Shown: positions 50,601-61,545, counted from the stretch's first letter. The stretch is 64,000 nt of DNA from Ptychodera flava (GCF_041260155.1 NC_091947.1:36381532-36445531); one strand, 5' to 3'. Notes: generated by a model not told the origin, from the letters alone. A program made the numbers and translations.

Positions 50601-53600
50601 GATTTGTACTTACACTTTTTTGAGTAAAAAACTAAAAAACACGTGTTTTTGAGTAAAACAGCCGTATGCGCACTGTTTTTGAAAACTAACAAATTTTCTG
50701 AACTCTTCGGTGACCGAGCAGATAAGAAAAGTACCACATGTCGGGTGTGTGACACGTCTTCTGTGTGAAAATAAGGATTGAAAATAAGTGACAATGAACC
50801 TGAGTCGCTACCTTAATGCTCTCGCCGTTGCATGATTTTTGCATAAAAATTTTTCACTCATTTTCGTTGGTATGACTTTGAAACTCCAGGAAGCGATTGA
50901 GAAGAAAGGGTTACCTTGAATTATTGAGGTTTTTGCTGATAATTTGCCAAATTAAATGAGAAAAAACACTACGCAAATTTCCACACGCTTACACACTGAG
51001 TGTTTCAGAGGCCGGCCTTTCATGTTCGTGTGTTGCTGCGAATCCGTAGCCTCTGCCACTCGGGTAGCTTGGTCCCCACTCCAAGCAGAACACGTCAAGG
51101 AGTGGCAGGGCTCGTTTTCGCAGCAAGTTCGTGTGGTACAACATGTGATCATGGAGGTAGTAGGAGACTGAGGTTTCTTGCACGGTCGCGCCCACAGTTG
51201 CGAGTGGAGTGATACGTACCGGCCGCCGCGTACTATGCATATAATAATGCATAGTACGCGGCGGCCGGTACGTATCACTCCACTCGCAACTGTGGTCGCG
51301 CCGATGAAATGGGAAGCTGAAATTTTCGCTCGTAATTTTACAAACGAAATCGTAAATCCACTCAAAACTTCGTATTTTTTTGACACGTTTGAAACCCATG
51401 AGGAACGTAATTCATTCTCCCCTGCACTGTAAAAAGGAGATCGAAACGACATGCATGTCACTTTCTCAGAACCAAACGCACGCAAGATGTCCGTCAACAT
51501 CCACCAATCTCGTAATTTACACTGACAGAACAAAAACAATTTGATCGAGCATGGACGTTCTAACGTAAATACATCATTGTCTATCGCATTTTCATGTAAG
51601 CCAATACACTCACACGTACGCTCACAAGTTCAATTATAATGTCAATTCAACACGATCTGGTATTTTCGCTGATTGTGAGTGTGCAGCGTGAATGGTATGC
51701 TATAGTCGTTAGATAACACTGATCACGTGGTGTGACAAAATAGTTTTACGGAAGTTATTGACGGAAATGACGTCAATTTTGCCTCTCCAAACTCTATAAG
51801 CTTCCTCAGTTACGTAACTTCGTCGCCAAAAAACTAGTGGGATCCTTCTTCCCGCCTGCCTATTCAAAATGCCAATCGAACAGAAAAATTTAAAAATTTC
51901 TACCCAAACCGACCGTCAAGAAACAGCTGAGGAACACGTTTTGCGAGAATAACTTCGTTACTGTCTCTGAAAGAAGCCGACATTTTGTGGTTTCGGAAAA
52001 AAATGAAATTGTGTAAAACACTTACTGCAAAAGCAGAATTTAGGTAAATCTTTTAAGAAAGTTGTCAATTCATGCATATTTGGTAATCGGTTGATAAATG
52101 CCTACAAAATCGATTTTGTGAAAATGCTTCTTCGATACAAAATAGAAAAGCAGCTGAAATCTAGTTCAAAGCTAACGAATGAATTTAATAAAACTATTGA
52201 GTCTACGTGATTTTTAAATTAAATTAAGTCGGTATTATCTGTCGTGAAAAACTTTTCATAAAAGAGAAAAAGCATTTGATGTAGTCGGGAGCTCGATTAT
52301 TTAGGTCCAAAAGCCATTGCCTTTAATTATGACGGCATTTTATTCAAATGCGACATTGAAGCAAAATTTTTGTCTGATTAAGGCTATAAGAAAAATTCTT
52401 CAAGCTAAAATACATGTAAATAATCCAATCTAACACAATATTGTACGAGAGAGGTACGTATTATTTATCCGTAACAATGCACTTACCCATGTAGCTTGTA
52501 CTCACAAGTTGCAACTTTTAGTTATTAATTCTGAAATCCCAGTGGTCAATATAATTGTTTCAAGTAAATTATGTTAATTCGTGTTCATGAGTTGCAAAAT
52601 ATCCAATCGCAAACTATTCGTCCGTGCACAACTGTAAGTCAAATTACTTTCAGAGGCAGTTCCGTTAGTTTATTACAAAGGGTCAAGCTATCACATGTTA
52701 AAGTTTTGCGATGTGAGCCAATCCAGAAAATGATACAAACATGTGCTACTTTTATATTTATAGATTTATTTTATGAATCCTTAACGCTCTTTCGTATACT
52801 TATTTGACAGACAAAGGAAATATTGACGGCCCATCAGTTTAGAGCTACAGATATTGCATATGTAACTCATTGTGAATAAATGCAGAGATTAGTTTCCGGC
52901 TTGTTATGCTTATAGTTATCTTTCAGCGTTATGTTGGTTAAATAAAACAATTCCTGAAGACAGGGTTGATCATCATTTCCCCCTCAGCAAAGCAATTAGG
53001 TTGTCAAATGGTTCCATAGAAACAAAGCAATTAGGTTGTCAAATGGTTCCATAGAAACAAAGGACGTGCAGTGTATGAACTCAGCAAAGCAGTTAGGTTG
53101 TCAAATGGTTCCATAGAAACAAAGGACGTGCAGTGTACGAACTAGGCTAAGAGTCAGGGATTGAGAAATGCAGTATTTGTTAAGGCTACCTGCTCACAAC
53201 AGTAGACGGCAGTTCAATAGAAGATTTGAGCTTCATGATATATCTGGCAGCCAAGTATAGCTTGTATAGCAAGTATAGCGGAAGTATACCTTTTCCCTAT
53301 TGTACAGCAGTGGTAATCTTGTTACGCCCTATTGTACAGCAGTGGTAATCTTGTTACGCATTGCCAGCTGCAATGTTTTTTAAAAATTCCCGGCAAATGT
53401 TAAAATGATTGGCCCCAAACTTGTCTTCATGAGGCAATTTAAATAATGGAGCTTTACCTATACACGAAGGTATCTGAGCTGACCATCCGGATGCAGAACA
53501 GGTGATAACGCTTTCTCCTTCCAACCGAAAGCCAACTTTACATGCATATTCCACCATTTCATCTGGCGGGGGTTCACGTCTAATTATAATCCCGTTCTCT

Positions 53601-53674
53601 GGCGTATCCGGCTGAGGGCAGGTCAAGCCTGTCGTGATCAACAGCATCGTCATCGTATTACTGACAATCGAATA

Positions 53675-53731
<57 letters not shown>

Positions 53732-56700
53732 GAGGGGGAGGACGAGTGTGGTAAAAAGAGGAATGCATACGTACAGCAGAGACATACAGAGCGTGTATTT
53801 AGCAGCAATACTACAATTATGTATTTATTGCCTTCCAAATTGAAAAGATTGAATATTACATGCCCAGATTTAATATGACATGTGACATGTTACTTTCCGA
53901 ATCGTATAGATTTAAGATTACCTGCAGGGGATTTACACAGAAACTTATTAGCTTGTCCACAGGGAGCAGGTTGCCAATGACCCGTGAAATTCACAAGGAC
54001 GCAGTTGCCAAGGCTCGTGTCTGACGCGTCATTTGAATCTTGCCAAGCTGTAAAGGGCAACGGAGATGTGTCCACATACATGAAATCAACTTCCGCTGTA
54101 TATGGCCATGGTCGTCTTATCCCAATCCATGCGTTGCCAGACCATTCTACATAACACAAGTTAACAATGAATATTGTTGTCAAGTCAATATTGCCAGAGA
54201 GTAAAAGTGAGAAATGCAAAGCCAAGGCAAAAAAGCCGAGTGGTTCCGGTTACCCGACTAACTTTAAATTTTACCCGCCGACCCTGAACTTTTTAAATCC
54301 GTTCGTAAACGTGAAAGGAAAAATATACAAAAAAAACATTCGAAAATAAGGCGAAATACAAATCCGTCAAAACTTCGTGGATCTGTAACGTTATTTATTG
54401 TTGCACAGCGATACTCAGTTTATCACAAGAGGACTTTCGAACAACAATAAAGAAAATAATTAAGAAAAGAAAAGAATCCCAACCTACCTATGATATAATT
54501 TGAAAAGCATGAATTGGAAACATACTATTTTTGTGGCCTAAATCCATTTACATTTGGATTGCCGGTCAAAGGAAAATATATGATGAACGCAATAGTATTA
54601 CTAACATTTAATCCCGCTCTCAATTTCAGAGGTATTGAGAAATACATCCACGATAACTCAGTCAGTGAAAGTGTCACGATCGATAGGTTTTGCGTTGTTT
54701 AAAAATGAAATCAAATACATCACTTTGAAGTATACCAAATCAATTTAGTAAGTCAATTTGGGCTCGAGCAACTAATACAAATCTCATCTAAGGTTTGAGC
54801 TAAATGAAGAAAAAACATCACGACCCCGTAAGACGTCGAATAAGACCTATGACTCCATAATATGATCACTTGTTGGCTACACAGTACAAAGGGACAGTAA
54901 GTTAAACTGGGTTTAGGTGGTTCCCGAACGGTACTCTGCAGCTCGGAGTAAAGAAATAAAATAAAGGATGAACAACCTTATCTGTGTGACCTTTCAACTA
55001 CAAAGAGCATGCCAAACGACTGTAACGAAAGGCAGTATTTGATAGATCTCCCGTTTCACATGTGTTGCTATGCAGAAAATGTTTACCAAGTGTGAGATTC
55101 AGTAATCCATGGATGATAAAAGAAATAATGTTGTATAACGAATGCATTGGGAAATACACATATTTTTATCTGTGGCCCTTAAAATTGACTTAGCATTTAG
55201 ATAGACCAGTTCGACTTACCATAGTATGCCATGATGTCGGAGATTAAAGTGACCGATGATTGGTAATTTTTGAAATTCGAAGCCAGATAAGCAGCATGTG
55301 TTCTACAGACAAGCTGTGACTCGTTGAAACCCATTGGTTGATCAAATAACTTCCAGCAACCATCTGTACCGTAGTCTAACCAGTCATTGTAGAGGCATGC
55401 ACAGCTGGACGGACGAGGAGCTAGGGTAGAAATTACTTTAGGTTTACTATGATGATGATAAATTGAAAGTAATTAACGACTGTTACATAATTTTTAATCA
55501 TCAGTATCGATTATCATAATCACCACCACCATCATCATCGTCATTGTAAATAGCTATTACTTTATCATCATAACTTCTTGGTTGCCATGGTCATCAAAAC
55601 CATGGATGTCATCTAGAGACCCTCGCCAAAGACGAAAAATTGACCCTTTGAAGTGACGACACAAATTAAGCTAGTGCAGTCTTTGTTGTTGCTTTTGTTA
55701 TCAATATGATGATGTACTCAATAACACCGCTGCGACTGGAGAATACCGCAAATACGCGCTTCGTCAAAAGTCAAAAGTCATATCTAAGTTTATATTTTTT
55801 ATTCTTTTTACATAAACTTTGGTAGCCTGCAATTTTTTGCGGTACAATTCCTTCATGTAAAGCAATCAATTTTAATGTAAATGCTGCATGGTCTGTCCGA
55901 TGAGCCAGCGCTCACTAAGGAATGCTACAAGTGCGCTTTCAACCGGGAAAGTAAATTTGCATATCTGCATTTTGGTGACGTCGGGAAAAGTGTATATTTC
56001 ACAGGGAATATTTCATGTTACTCGTAAAGCTGCAACAACACAACTTGGCAAAATTTATCAGAAATTTCAAATCCGTTGAGGACAGTAAAATACCGATAAT
56101 AAAAAATTTCGGACAGTTATGACACGCACAAATGACACCATACTCATTTACGTTCAACAATCCTTTAAAATGTACCAGCGATATACAGTGTATTTCTATT
56201 TTTCTTCTACGCCCTAGTTTCACATCATTTATTGTTATTTGTGTATAACCATGTACACGCCGATTGTTCACAACTGTTGACCACATTCTCAACAAAATTC
56301 ATAACTGCCATGATACGTATATGACTAAGCATGAAAAGTAACTACTGTCTATGAACTAAGGTACAAATGAGATGCGTACGGTGTCGATATTATGCCAGCC
56401 ACGTTGACGAATTCTGATTCTCCGTTTTCCTTGCACAGCAAATGCTCCATTCACAATGTACCTGAGTTAAGTAGGAATGCCAATGCAAATACTCTATATT
56501 TTCTGTTGATGTTACGTATGTAGAATCGTTTCTAAGGCAACACCCCGTCCCCACAGAGATACATGTCGCATATTTTACACGGTTAATACTGTATTGTAAT
56601 TCGATTAACCTCCATTTGTGTATGTTTCCAACAGATATGAGATGTAGTCAATTTCCAGATCCAAAGTAAATGTTTTCTATCGAAATTGATTTCTAAAAGC

Positions 56701-59700
56701 TCATCATTGTCATAATGCTTTCTTACGTTCTAATACTATCATTTCATCGTCGAACAATTTTATTTTGTGAATCGTTCTCCGTCTTCTTTCTCTCTTCCGT
56801 ATATCTGGATAGATCGGTTAAAGCCTAGTAGCCGTAACTTACTTTGTTCTGTTCGTAAAATAAGTTTCCTTGGTATACTCGCATAATCATATCGAAATAC
56901 ATAGTACCCTACTTGTCAATACAGTCCGTATATCTGTGTGTAATCACAGACAAATAGAAAGACAGACTAGCAACGCGGCATGCCTTTTGTTCCATGGTCG
57001 TCTCGGTAGACTGTGGCCATTTCATATTAAAATGAGCTTCACAGGTGTTAGATTTTTGGAGACTTTGTTCGTGGTTGATAATTGCACGAGATATGCGAAA
57101 AGTACGACGAGATATCGAAATAGCATCGTGCTGCCAGTCGCGTAGCAACCATACTTAGGGACGATTCAGAATTTACTTCCAGGGGAGGGTGGAGGATTTT
57201 CTATTTTCTCGGTGATTTTTTTCCATGGCCCCCCCTAGTAAATTATAGAAAAAATCTATGGCCCCCCCCTCATCTTTCCTGTTTTTTTTCCATGCCCCCC
57301 CCCCCTAATATATACATGCATGCTTATACATTAGGCCTATAGACATATCCAGTCTAACAAGTTGCAGGAACTGTAGTGGACATTTAATCGATAATATAAC
57401 AAATCATTTCAGGGTTATATGACTATAAAAAGAATGATTTGCAGGGACTGCAAGTGGCACACTTTTGGAAAGGGTAGCAATAAACATATCTGGTTGTAAA
57501 TTTCTGAAGAAAAGTTAATTACTAAATATGAATACTTTTTTCGTTATGTCTCACTGATACATATGATGCACACAAAGACAAGCAAAGATGTCAGTTAGAA
57601 ATGGTGAACAGAAAATCAGAGGAGCAGATAATTGGCAAAGTGATATATATCTTGAAGTTTTATGGTACATCATTTGCAGATATCCAGATATTTCTGGAAA
57701 GTGAGATGTACATGCACACGTTCAGCATACATTTTTATTTGATGATGCTGAATATTTGCAGACTCGCGGTGAAAGTTTTAAACATTAGGAATTAAATTGG
57801 TGAAAGCCAACTTGTTTTTAATTTTCTCTTTTTTTCTAATTTGGTTGTCATAAAACCAAGTAGCTGCCACTGAAGCAACAATGCTGAGGAATATTTTAGA
57901 ACATTTCTTGAACAAAACACCTTATCCAAAACATGAATTCACATGTTTTCTGCTCATTCCATTCACAATCCAATGTTCATATAAAATGCAGATAACCCTG
58001 TGTAAGTCAAAATTCACATTTTGTCAGCAGTATTTTTCGAAATTGACAGAGCATTCATATTTCAAATTTTTTAACAAACTTTAATTTTAAAATAGTCATG
58101 ATGCGCATGTTTTCAGATGACACGAAACAATACATGTTAATTTGTTTTTTTGCCTTTTCTGCCAGCCGCCACTGTGAAATCTTTGATTATACATATCAGA
58201 ATGAATGGGACACAAGTATTAGCATCAATACACAATGTGTAAGCCTATCCACATTTCTCCTAGCCTCATACACACTGAGATCACTTCTTGGACTACAGCA
58301 AATTTCTTGTGTACACAATATTTCAACAATCCGACACCATAGCATTGGTGCAGTGCCACATGATCTTCTGGATGCACATACAGGATTATTGGAAAATCAA
58401 CCCTTTTGTAAATTTTTCAACCGTATATTTTTGACAGTAATACATAATATTTTTATTTTCAACATTAAAAAACTATTCGCTGAAAGCACCTTGAAGATGA
58501 GACAGCCATAAATTTATTTTCAAAAAGTTTATAGTAGATGTAAGCACTGTAAAAAGTTATGTAGAACATTAAAAATTTAGAAAGGGTAAAATTGATGAGA
58601 ATGAAAAGAGAAAAAAGGAGCAGAAAAGAAGAGTAGCAGTAGCAGTAGTTTACTCAAAGGATGAAGTGGGTGTATATTTGGGGTAAAAAACCTCAATTTT
58701 TGTATTAATGATAAAAATTAATTTAAGTCGAAAACTAGACAGTATTCAAAATGCCTCTTATTAAAATGTAAGAGCTTTATTGCCAAACAAACCAATTGAT
58801 AGTTGTTGTGTTATATAGCATTTAAAAACATAATTTGAAATTTCAGAAAATTTGACCCAGCCGGAGTGGAAATTTTGAAATTGGGAGGCAAAAGAAGCCA
58901 AGAAATCGGGGTGATTTGCATACATTTGCATAAATTAACACTTCTTTATCATGCAACTTTCAACTGCTTTACAAGCTACAAGGTAAACCCAACCTTAAAA
59001 AGACATTTGCTGTAATTTTTAGCATTTGTTCAATGTTCATCTCTGTGTATCAGCATTTGTTTGTTATTCTATCACTACATAGAACACCCAATGCTGTATT
59101 TAGCAACATACCAGTGTGAACATAAATGACCATTGTTATTGTTGATAAATGAATTCTAGTCTGGACTTGATCTGAGATCTTTTTTCAACAAAAACAACCC
59201 TGACTGTTCACTGTATGGTTTGTATTGACATGCCAAATACTGGACATTTCATGACGCTTCAGGGAGGAGAACAAGATACTGTAGTAGATGCATAAAACAA
59301 ACCACTGTGAATATTACCGAATTTGGCAGCTAAAGGAGTTTAACTAAACATGTTGAGTTTATCTGTCACCCAGGTAGCGTCTATGGTTCTCTTTGTAGAG
59401 ATCAGAAATTCCGGGCAAATATTGAATTGATGTTTTTTTTCCTTGGCCCCCCCTAAAAGATTGTGGTATTTTTGTCTGGCCCCCCTAAATTTTCTTGGGA
59501 AAAATGGGTGGCCCCCCTGAAAATCCTCCACCCCCCCTGGAAGTAAATTCTGAATCGTCCCTTACTTTTTGAGCTCTCAGGGCAGAAACACTGCTTCACG
59601 CAAATCAAAACATAACACGCCAGAAGTTTCATAAACACGTCCTTCCATGACCAACTTTTAAAAGACGGTATGACTGACCGTAAACCATTGAGTAAAACCA

Positions 59701-60745
59701 GACAGTATCGATAAAAGACTTTCAAATTTGGTTCAAACACACTTATTATATATTCATAAAATGTGAGAGGAATTTTTAAAATGGTAAAACTCACTTTCCC
59801 GAAGCTCAAAACTTTCCCGTTTTCGGCCGCACACCAATTCCGCTCGGCACCACACGACAACAACAACACAAACTTTGCCGAACATACTTTCGCTTAAAAA
59901 TTGGCGAAAATCCGAAAATTACCGAAGGATGCATGGTCGGCACTCTTCGGAAAAGAGAGGCGAGAGCAACCTGAGGCGAGGCGAAAATGGAGGGCTTACT
60001 TAAGCGCTTCACATCTTAAACAACACCCGTTGCTAGTCTGTCTTTCTATTTGTCTGTGGTGTAATGTCTGTCACTTTTGTCGAGTGCGGACTGAAATTCC
60101 TTTTTCAGCGATAATGTTTAAACATTGTACACGATGTGTGATGTTTGCAAAGATTACACATTGAGAAGTACACGTAAGCGACGAAGATGTACATGTCTTT
60201 TAGAACACAAAGTGACGGAAAAATCATCAAAACTTAACACTTTCGTCCCTTTAAATTTGCTGGCTTCTCATCCGAATCATTTTGTACATGATCCCACTGG
60301 TGGTTTTGACACCACTGACGATAGGCCTTACAACAATATCACAAATTCAATTTTAAGAAAACGTCTACACTTTACTTATGTGACGGCAATTTTGCAGTTG
60401 AATGTCGGAAATTTAAACAACAGACTCTTTACGATGCAGTAGCCAAGAAACACACCTGAAAGTTCGTTTATGAATCAGAACGTGAACAAATTATTTTTGG
60501 TATAGTGGAATAGTTTTTTTTTTTCTTATCATCCCAGATATGGTAGATTAACGAAAAGCATCTGATCTTTTTTGAAGAAGAAATCTCACTGGATTAGCAT
60601 AAACAATATTTTCACTATCAGGAAATAGAAGTTCGACAATATATCGAAGTTTCTTTTTTTGATCAGTAAAGCTATAAAAGAACTTACCAAATGTACTGAA
60701 AATTGTGCCGATAATTAACACCTTATACCAGAGATACGATGCCAT
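38577..60745 (-). CDS. Membrane-anchored C-type lectin / sushi / expansin-like protein, nine exons (3' end open)
   Basis: Exons in order: 60745-60688, 55420-55220, 54146-53922, 53628-53458, 45714-45524, 44143-43916, 40387-40093, 39495-39118, 38697-38577. All nine join in phase (1,1,1,1,0,0,1,1,2), about 622 codons so far. Domains in order: signal peptide; C-type lectin domain split over two exons; sushi/CCP domain; two-exon double-psi beta-barrel of expansin type with paired cysteines and the key aspartate in LDLTPFEKL; expansin C-terminal CBM63-like domain ending VQFPEC; Ser/Thr-rich stalk; transmembrane helix. Expansins loosen polysaccharide networks without hydrolysis. Here the domain would sit outside the cell next to a lectin, suggesting recognition or modification of microbial, algal or tunic-like glycans. 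The lectin domain has lost the usual EPN/WND calcium motifs. The terminal exon with the cytoplasmic tail was not found. Introns carry many transposons. Confidence 0.82.
38820..38905. repeat. Imperfect tandem duplication of about 43 bp
   Basis: TCTACAGTCAGCGGTT...ATCGATTT...ACT occurs twice in succession. Confidence 0.75.
39118..39495 (-). CDS. Gene 4 exon 8: Ser/Thr-rich stalk
   Basis: Acceptor TTTTCCGACACAG, donor ACAG|GTAACC, phase 1 to 1. 126 codons rich in Ser, Thr, Pro and Glu with no cysteine, typical of an O-glycosylated stalk. Confidence 0.75.
39533..39879. mobile_element. Diverged copy of the TTAA-flanked MITE
   Basis: Ends AGGGACATAAGCTGTAACTT and AAGATACAACTTATAAAGCT, with an intact TTAA at the right flank and a mutated one at the left. 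Shares the TTCTAGTCCGGAC block with 36275-36619. It lies only 37 bp upstream of the stalk exon acceptor. Confidence 0.7.
40093..40387 (-). CDS. Gene 4 exon 7: expansin C-terminal (CBM63-like) domain
   Basis: Acceptor TTTTCTAAG is chosen because it gives phase 0; the alternative TTTACAG six bases later breaks the frame. Donor GATG|GTAAGT. Encodes YVYNNRYPVTSVEV ... GGHF ... VYTDVQFPEC, the order of strands seen in bacterial and plant expansin C-terminal domains. Confidence 0.85.
40472..41952. mobile_element. PIF/Harbinger-like non-autonomous element
   Basis: Perfect inverse ends GGGAGTGTTCAGAATTTACT with TAA at 40469-40471 and 41953-41955. No transposase. Shares interior blocks with 57158-59561. 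Confidence 0.88.
42008..43509. mobile_element. Probable Harbinger-like element, imperfect ends
   Basis: Left end GGCTGCGTTCACAAAG after TTA; right end TTTGTGAACGCCTTT is nearly its inverse, and a C-run lies inside it. The right target duplication is not intact. Related to 27835-29507 by its GCGTTCACAAA end. Confidence 0.6.
43916..44143 (-). CDS. Gene 4 exon 6: expansin-like double-psi beta-barrel core
   Basis: Acceptor GTTGACAG, donor ACGG|GTATGC, phase 0 to 0. Encodes CGICMEVTG, V-S-D-C-L-S-CG, the conserved-aspartate motif LDLTPFEKL and W-K-L-I-DCPV-x-GN, all hallmarks of expansin/EG45-type barrels. Confidence 0.9.
44190..44505 (+). mobile_element. Multi-hairpin element, uninterrupted copy
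   Basis: Contains the palindrome GTGCTATATTTGCAATATAGC, the GAGCTCTCAG block, then a larger hairpin whose arms read ATACCACTCGATTTTGACC and its inverse, bounded by GGCAATAAAC and GTTTATTGCC. Homologous to 6470-7140 and, inverted, to 62985-63300. Confidence 0.75.
45524..45714 (-). CDS. Gene 4 exon 5: start of the expansin-like barrel
   Basis: Acceptor ACATTATCAG, donor GAG|GTTGGT (weak), phase 1 to 0. Encodes TYTGRA near the start and ICGLPLW ... FARLSDSWLTNGLSE, which lines up with the opening strands of expansin barrels before the CG-x-C-x-E-V-T-G motif. Confidence 0.75.
46832..47139. repeat. 154-bp tandem duplication
   Basis: Two adjacent copies, each starting AGTAAAGTTACAAATTCAG, with few differences; recent. 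Confidence 0.92.
47345..47371. repeat. (CTA)n microsatellite
   Basis: Nine trinucleotide units. Confidence 0.9.
47898..47937. repeat. Perfect 26-bp palindrome with exact 7-bp direct repeats
   Basis: CAGAAAC at 47898-47904 and 47931-47937 flanks a perfect palindrome whose half-site is CACAGTCCCTCTA. Confidence 0.9.
48430..48840. promoter_or_regulatory. CpG-rich stretch with an NRF1-type site
   Basis: CpG dinucleotides are markedly denser than in the surrounding AT-rich intron. TGCGCATGCGC at 48538-48548 is the palindromic NRF1 consensus. It may be an internal promoter within the 45715-53457 intron of gene 4. No supported first exon was found; the frames at 48562-48834 and 48872-49252 have no recognisable domain. 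Confidence 0.45.
51184..51302. repeat. Perfect inverted repeat, 48-bp arms, 6-base spacer, direct-repeat flanks
   Basis: 51193-51240 is inversely repeated without mismatch at 51247-51294. GGTCGCGCC occurs on both sides (51184-51192 and 51294-51302). GC-rich, unlike its surroundings. Confidence 0.95.
51724..51817. promoter_or_regulatory. Cluster of E-box, CRE and D-box palindromes
   Basis: CACGTG (51724-51729), TGACGTCA (51768-51775) and TTACGTAA (51810-51817) lie within 94 bp. These are perfect consensus sites for bHLH (CLOCK/BMAL, MYC/USF), CREB/ATF and PAR-bZIP factors. Confidence 0.6.
51818..52984. other. Intron of gene 4, nothing recognised
   Basis: AT-rich; no supported gene or repeat. 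Confidence 0.35.
52985..53147. repeat. Irregular tandem repeat, three units
   Basis: GGTTGTCAAATGGTTCCATA with flanking sequence occurs three times; two units also share GGACGTGCAGTGTA. Confidence 0.9.
53295..53358. repeat. 32-bp tandem duplication
   Basis: Two copies of a unit beginning CCCTATTGTACAGCAG, just downstream (minus strand) of the sushi exon. Confidence 0.9.
53458..53628 (-). CDS. Gene 4 exon 4: sushi/CCP domain
   Basis: Acceptor CACGACAG, donor TATAG|GTAAAG, phase 1 to 1. Encodes one CCP module with four cysteines in the right spacing: TCPQPDTPENG ... YACKVGFRL-x-G ... TCSASGW ... PSCI. Confidence 0.92.
53676..53730. repeat. (TG)n(AG)n microsatellite
   Basis: About nine TG units followed by about seventeen AG units, 47 bp before the sushi-exon acceptor on the minus strand, where it reads as a (CT)n(CA)n tract. 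Confidence 0.95.
53922..54146 (-). CDS. Gene 4 exon 3: C-type lectin domain, C-terminal half
   Basis: Acceptor TTATGTAG, donor TGCAG|GTAATC, phase 1 to 1. Encodes the signature WIGI and C-x-L-V ... HWQPAPC ... FLC. The calcium-ligand motifs EPN and WND are replaced by DSN and WQP. Confidence 0.9.
55220..55420 (-). CDS. Gene 4 exon 2: C-type lectin domain, N-terminal half
   Basis: Acceptor TTTCTACCCTAG, donor CTATG|GTAAGT, phase 1 to 1. Encodes C-x-C-LYNDWLDYG ... CWKLFDQPMGF-x-E-x-Q-x-x-C-x-x-x-x-AYLAS, the first alpha/beta part of a CTLD. Confidence 0.88.
56356..56461 (-). CDS. Possible terminal exon, unassigned
   Basis: A good acceptor (TTCCTACTTAACTCAG) opens a frame of about 34 codons ending at TAG 56356-56358. 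It reads NGAFAVQGKRRIRIRQRGWH and then NIDTVRISF, strand-like and faintly reminiscent of a carbohydrate-binding-module end. It does not fit the exon chain of gene 4 because of its stop. Could be an alternative end or chance. Confidence 0.25.
57158..59561. mobile_element. PIF/Harbinger-like non-autonomous element (2.4 kb) with a nested MITE
   Basis: Ends GGGACGATTCAGAATTTACT in perfect inverse orientation; TTA at 57155-57157 and 59562-59564. The interior is homologous to 40472-41952, plus extra sequence including the MITE at 58999-59339. Confidence 0.88.
58999..59339. mobile_element. TTAA-flanked MITE nested in the Harbinger-like element
   Basis: TTAA at 58995-58998 and 59340-59343. Ends AAAGACATTTGCTGTAAT and TTTGGCAGCTAAAGGAGT. 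Contains the TTCTAGTCTGGAC block of the family. Confidence 0.7.
59565..60687. other. Intron 1 of gene 4, no feature assigned
   Basis: Contains a moderately CpG-rich patch around 59810-60000. Frames here (for example 60125-60442) have no recognisable domain. Confidence 0.35.
60688..60745 (-). CDS. Gene 4 exon 1: signal peptide
   Basis: ATG at 60743-60745 starts MASYLWYKVLIIGTIFSTF, a short hydrophobic leader. The donor TTTG|GTAAGT gives phase 1, exactly what the C-type lectin exon at 55420 needs. Linking over the 5.3-kb intron is inference. Confidence 0.6.
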
Positions 60746-61439
60746 GATTTCCGACTGACGGTAATGTTTCGGTTGGCAAATGGCTCTTATATTGGGTAAA
60801 AAGATTCCACGCGTAGAAATCTGTGATGGTTCATTGACTGGCAAAAGATGCAATGGCAGCATGGACGAATGCCGTAGAGTTTTCACAAATAGAATAATGT
60901 TGACTTTCAGTTTCCTGTTACCATGGTTATGAAGAGTATATTTATATAGTATGTATTCATAATGTACAACAATATAACAAGTGTAAGATCGGAAGCATAC
61001 TACACTATGCAAAAGATGAAACGTGTTCATTCGGGTAAAATCAATATAAGCATGAAAGCCATCGCAAACAGACAAATGAGTTTACAGCAGCCCAAATACT
61101 TCTGATTTTACACATTTTAAACTTTATCGATATCTTGCTAATCAGAAATTGACTTCATTTCAAAGTCAAATAACCCCTTAACAAAGAACTGAAATAGCAT
61201 TTGTACGAGTGTAGAAATATCGAGTACCGATATTACAGGAAGAAACAAAATATGACAAAAACTGTGTAAGCCGTCGAGGGCTCTGCACTTGTGTGATTGG
61301 CTACTTTGCGAACACTTGCAAATTTGTCGATTTATTGCAAGCGACAGTTGTTTCACCTCGTCCAAGCTTTGATGGGCCATCCGACGAAGCTATTCGTAAA
61401 TGATTTCACTGGCGGTAGACAGGCAACTTTCCTGCGTCA

Positions 61440-61545
<106 letters not shown>

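Noticed and set aside
50952..51539. 195-codon minus-strand frame
   Set aside because: It crosses the perfect palindrome, lies in a GC-rich stretch where chance frames are long, and shows no recognisable domain.
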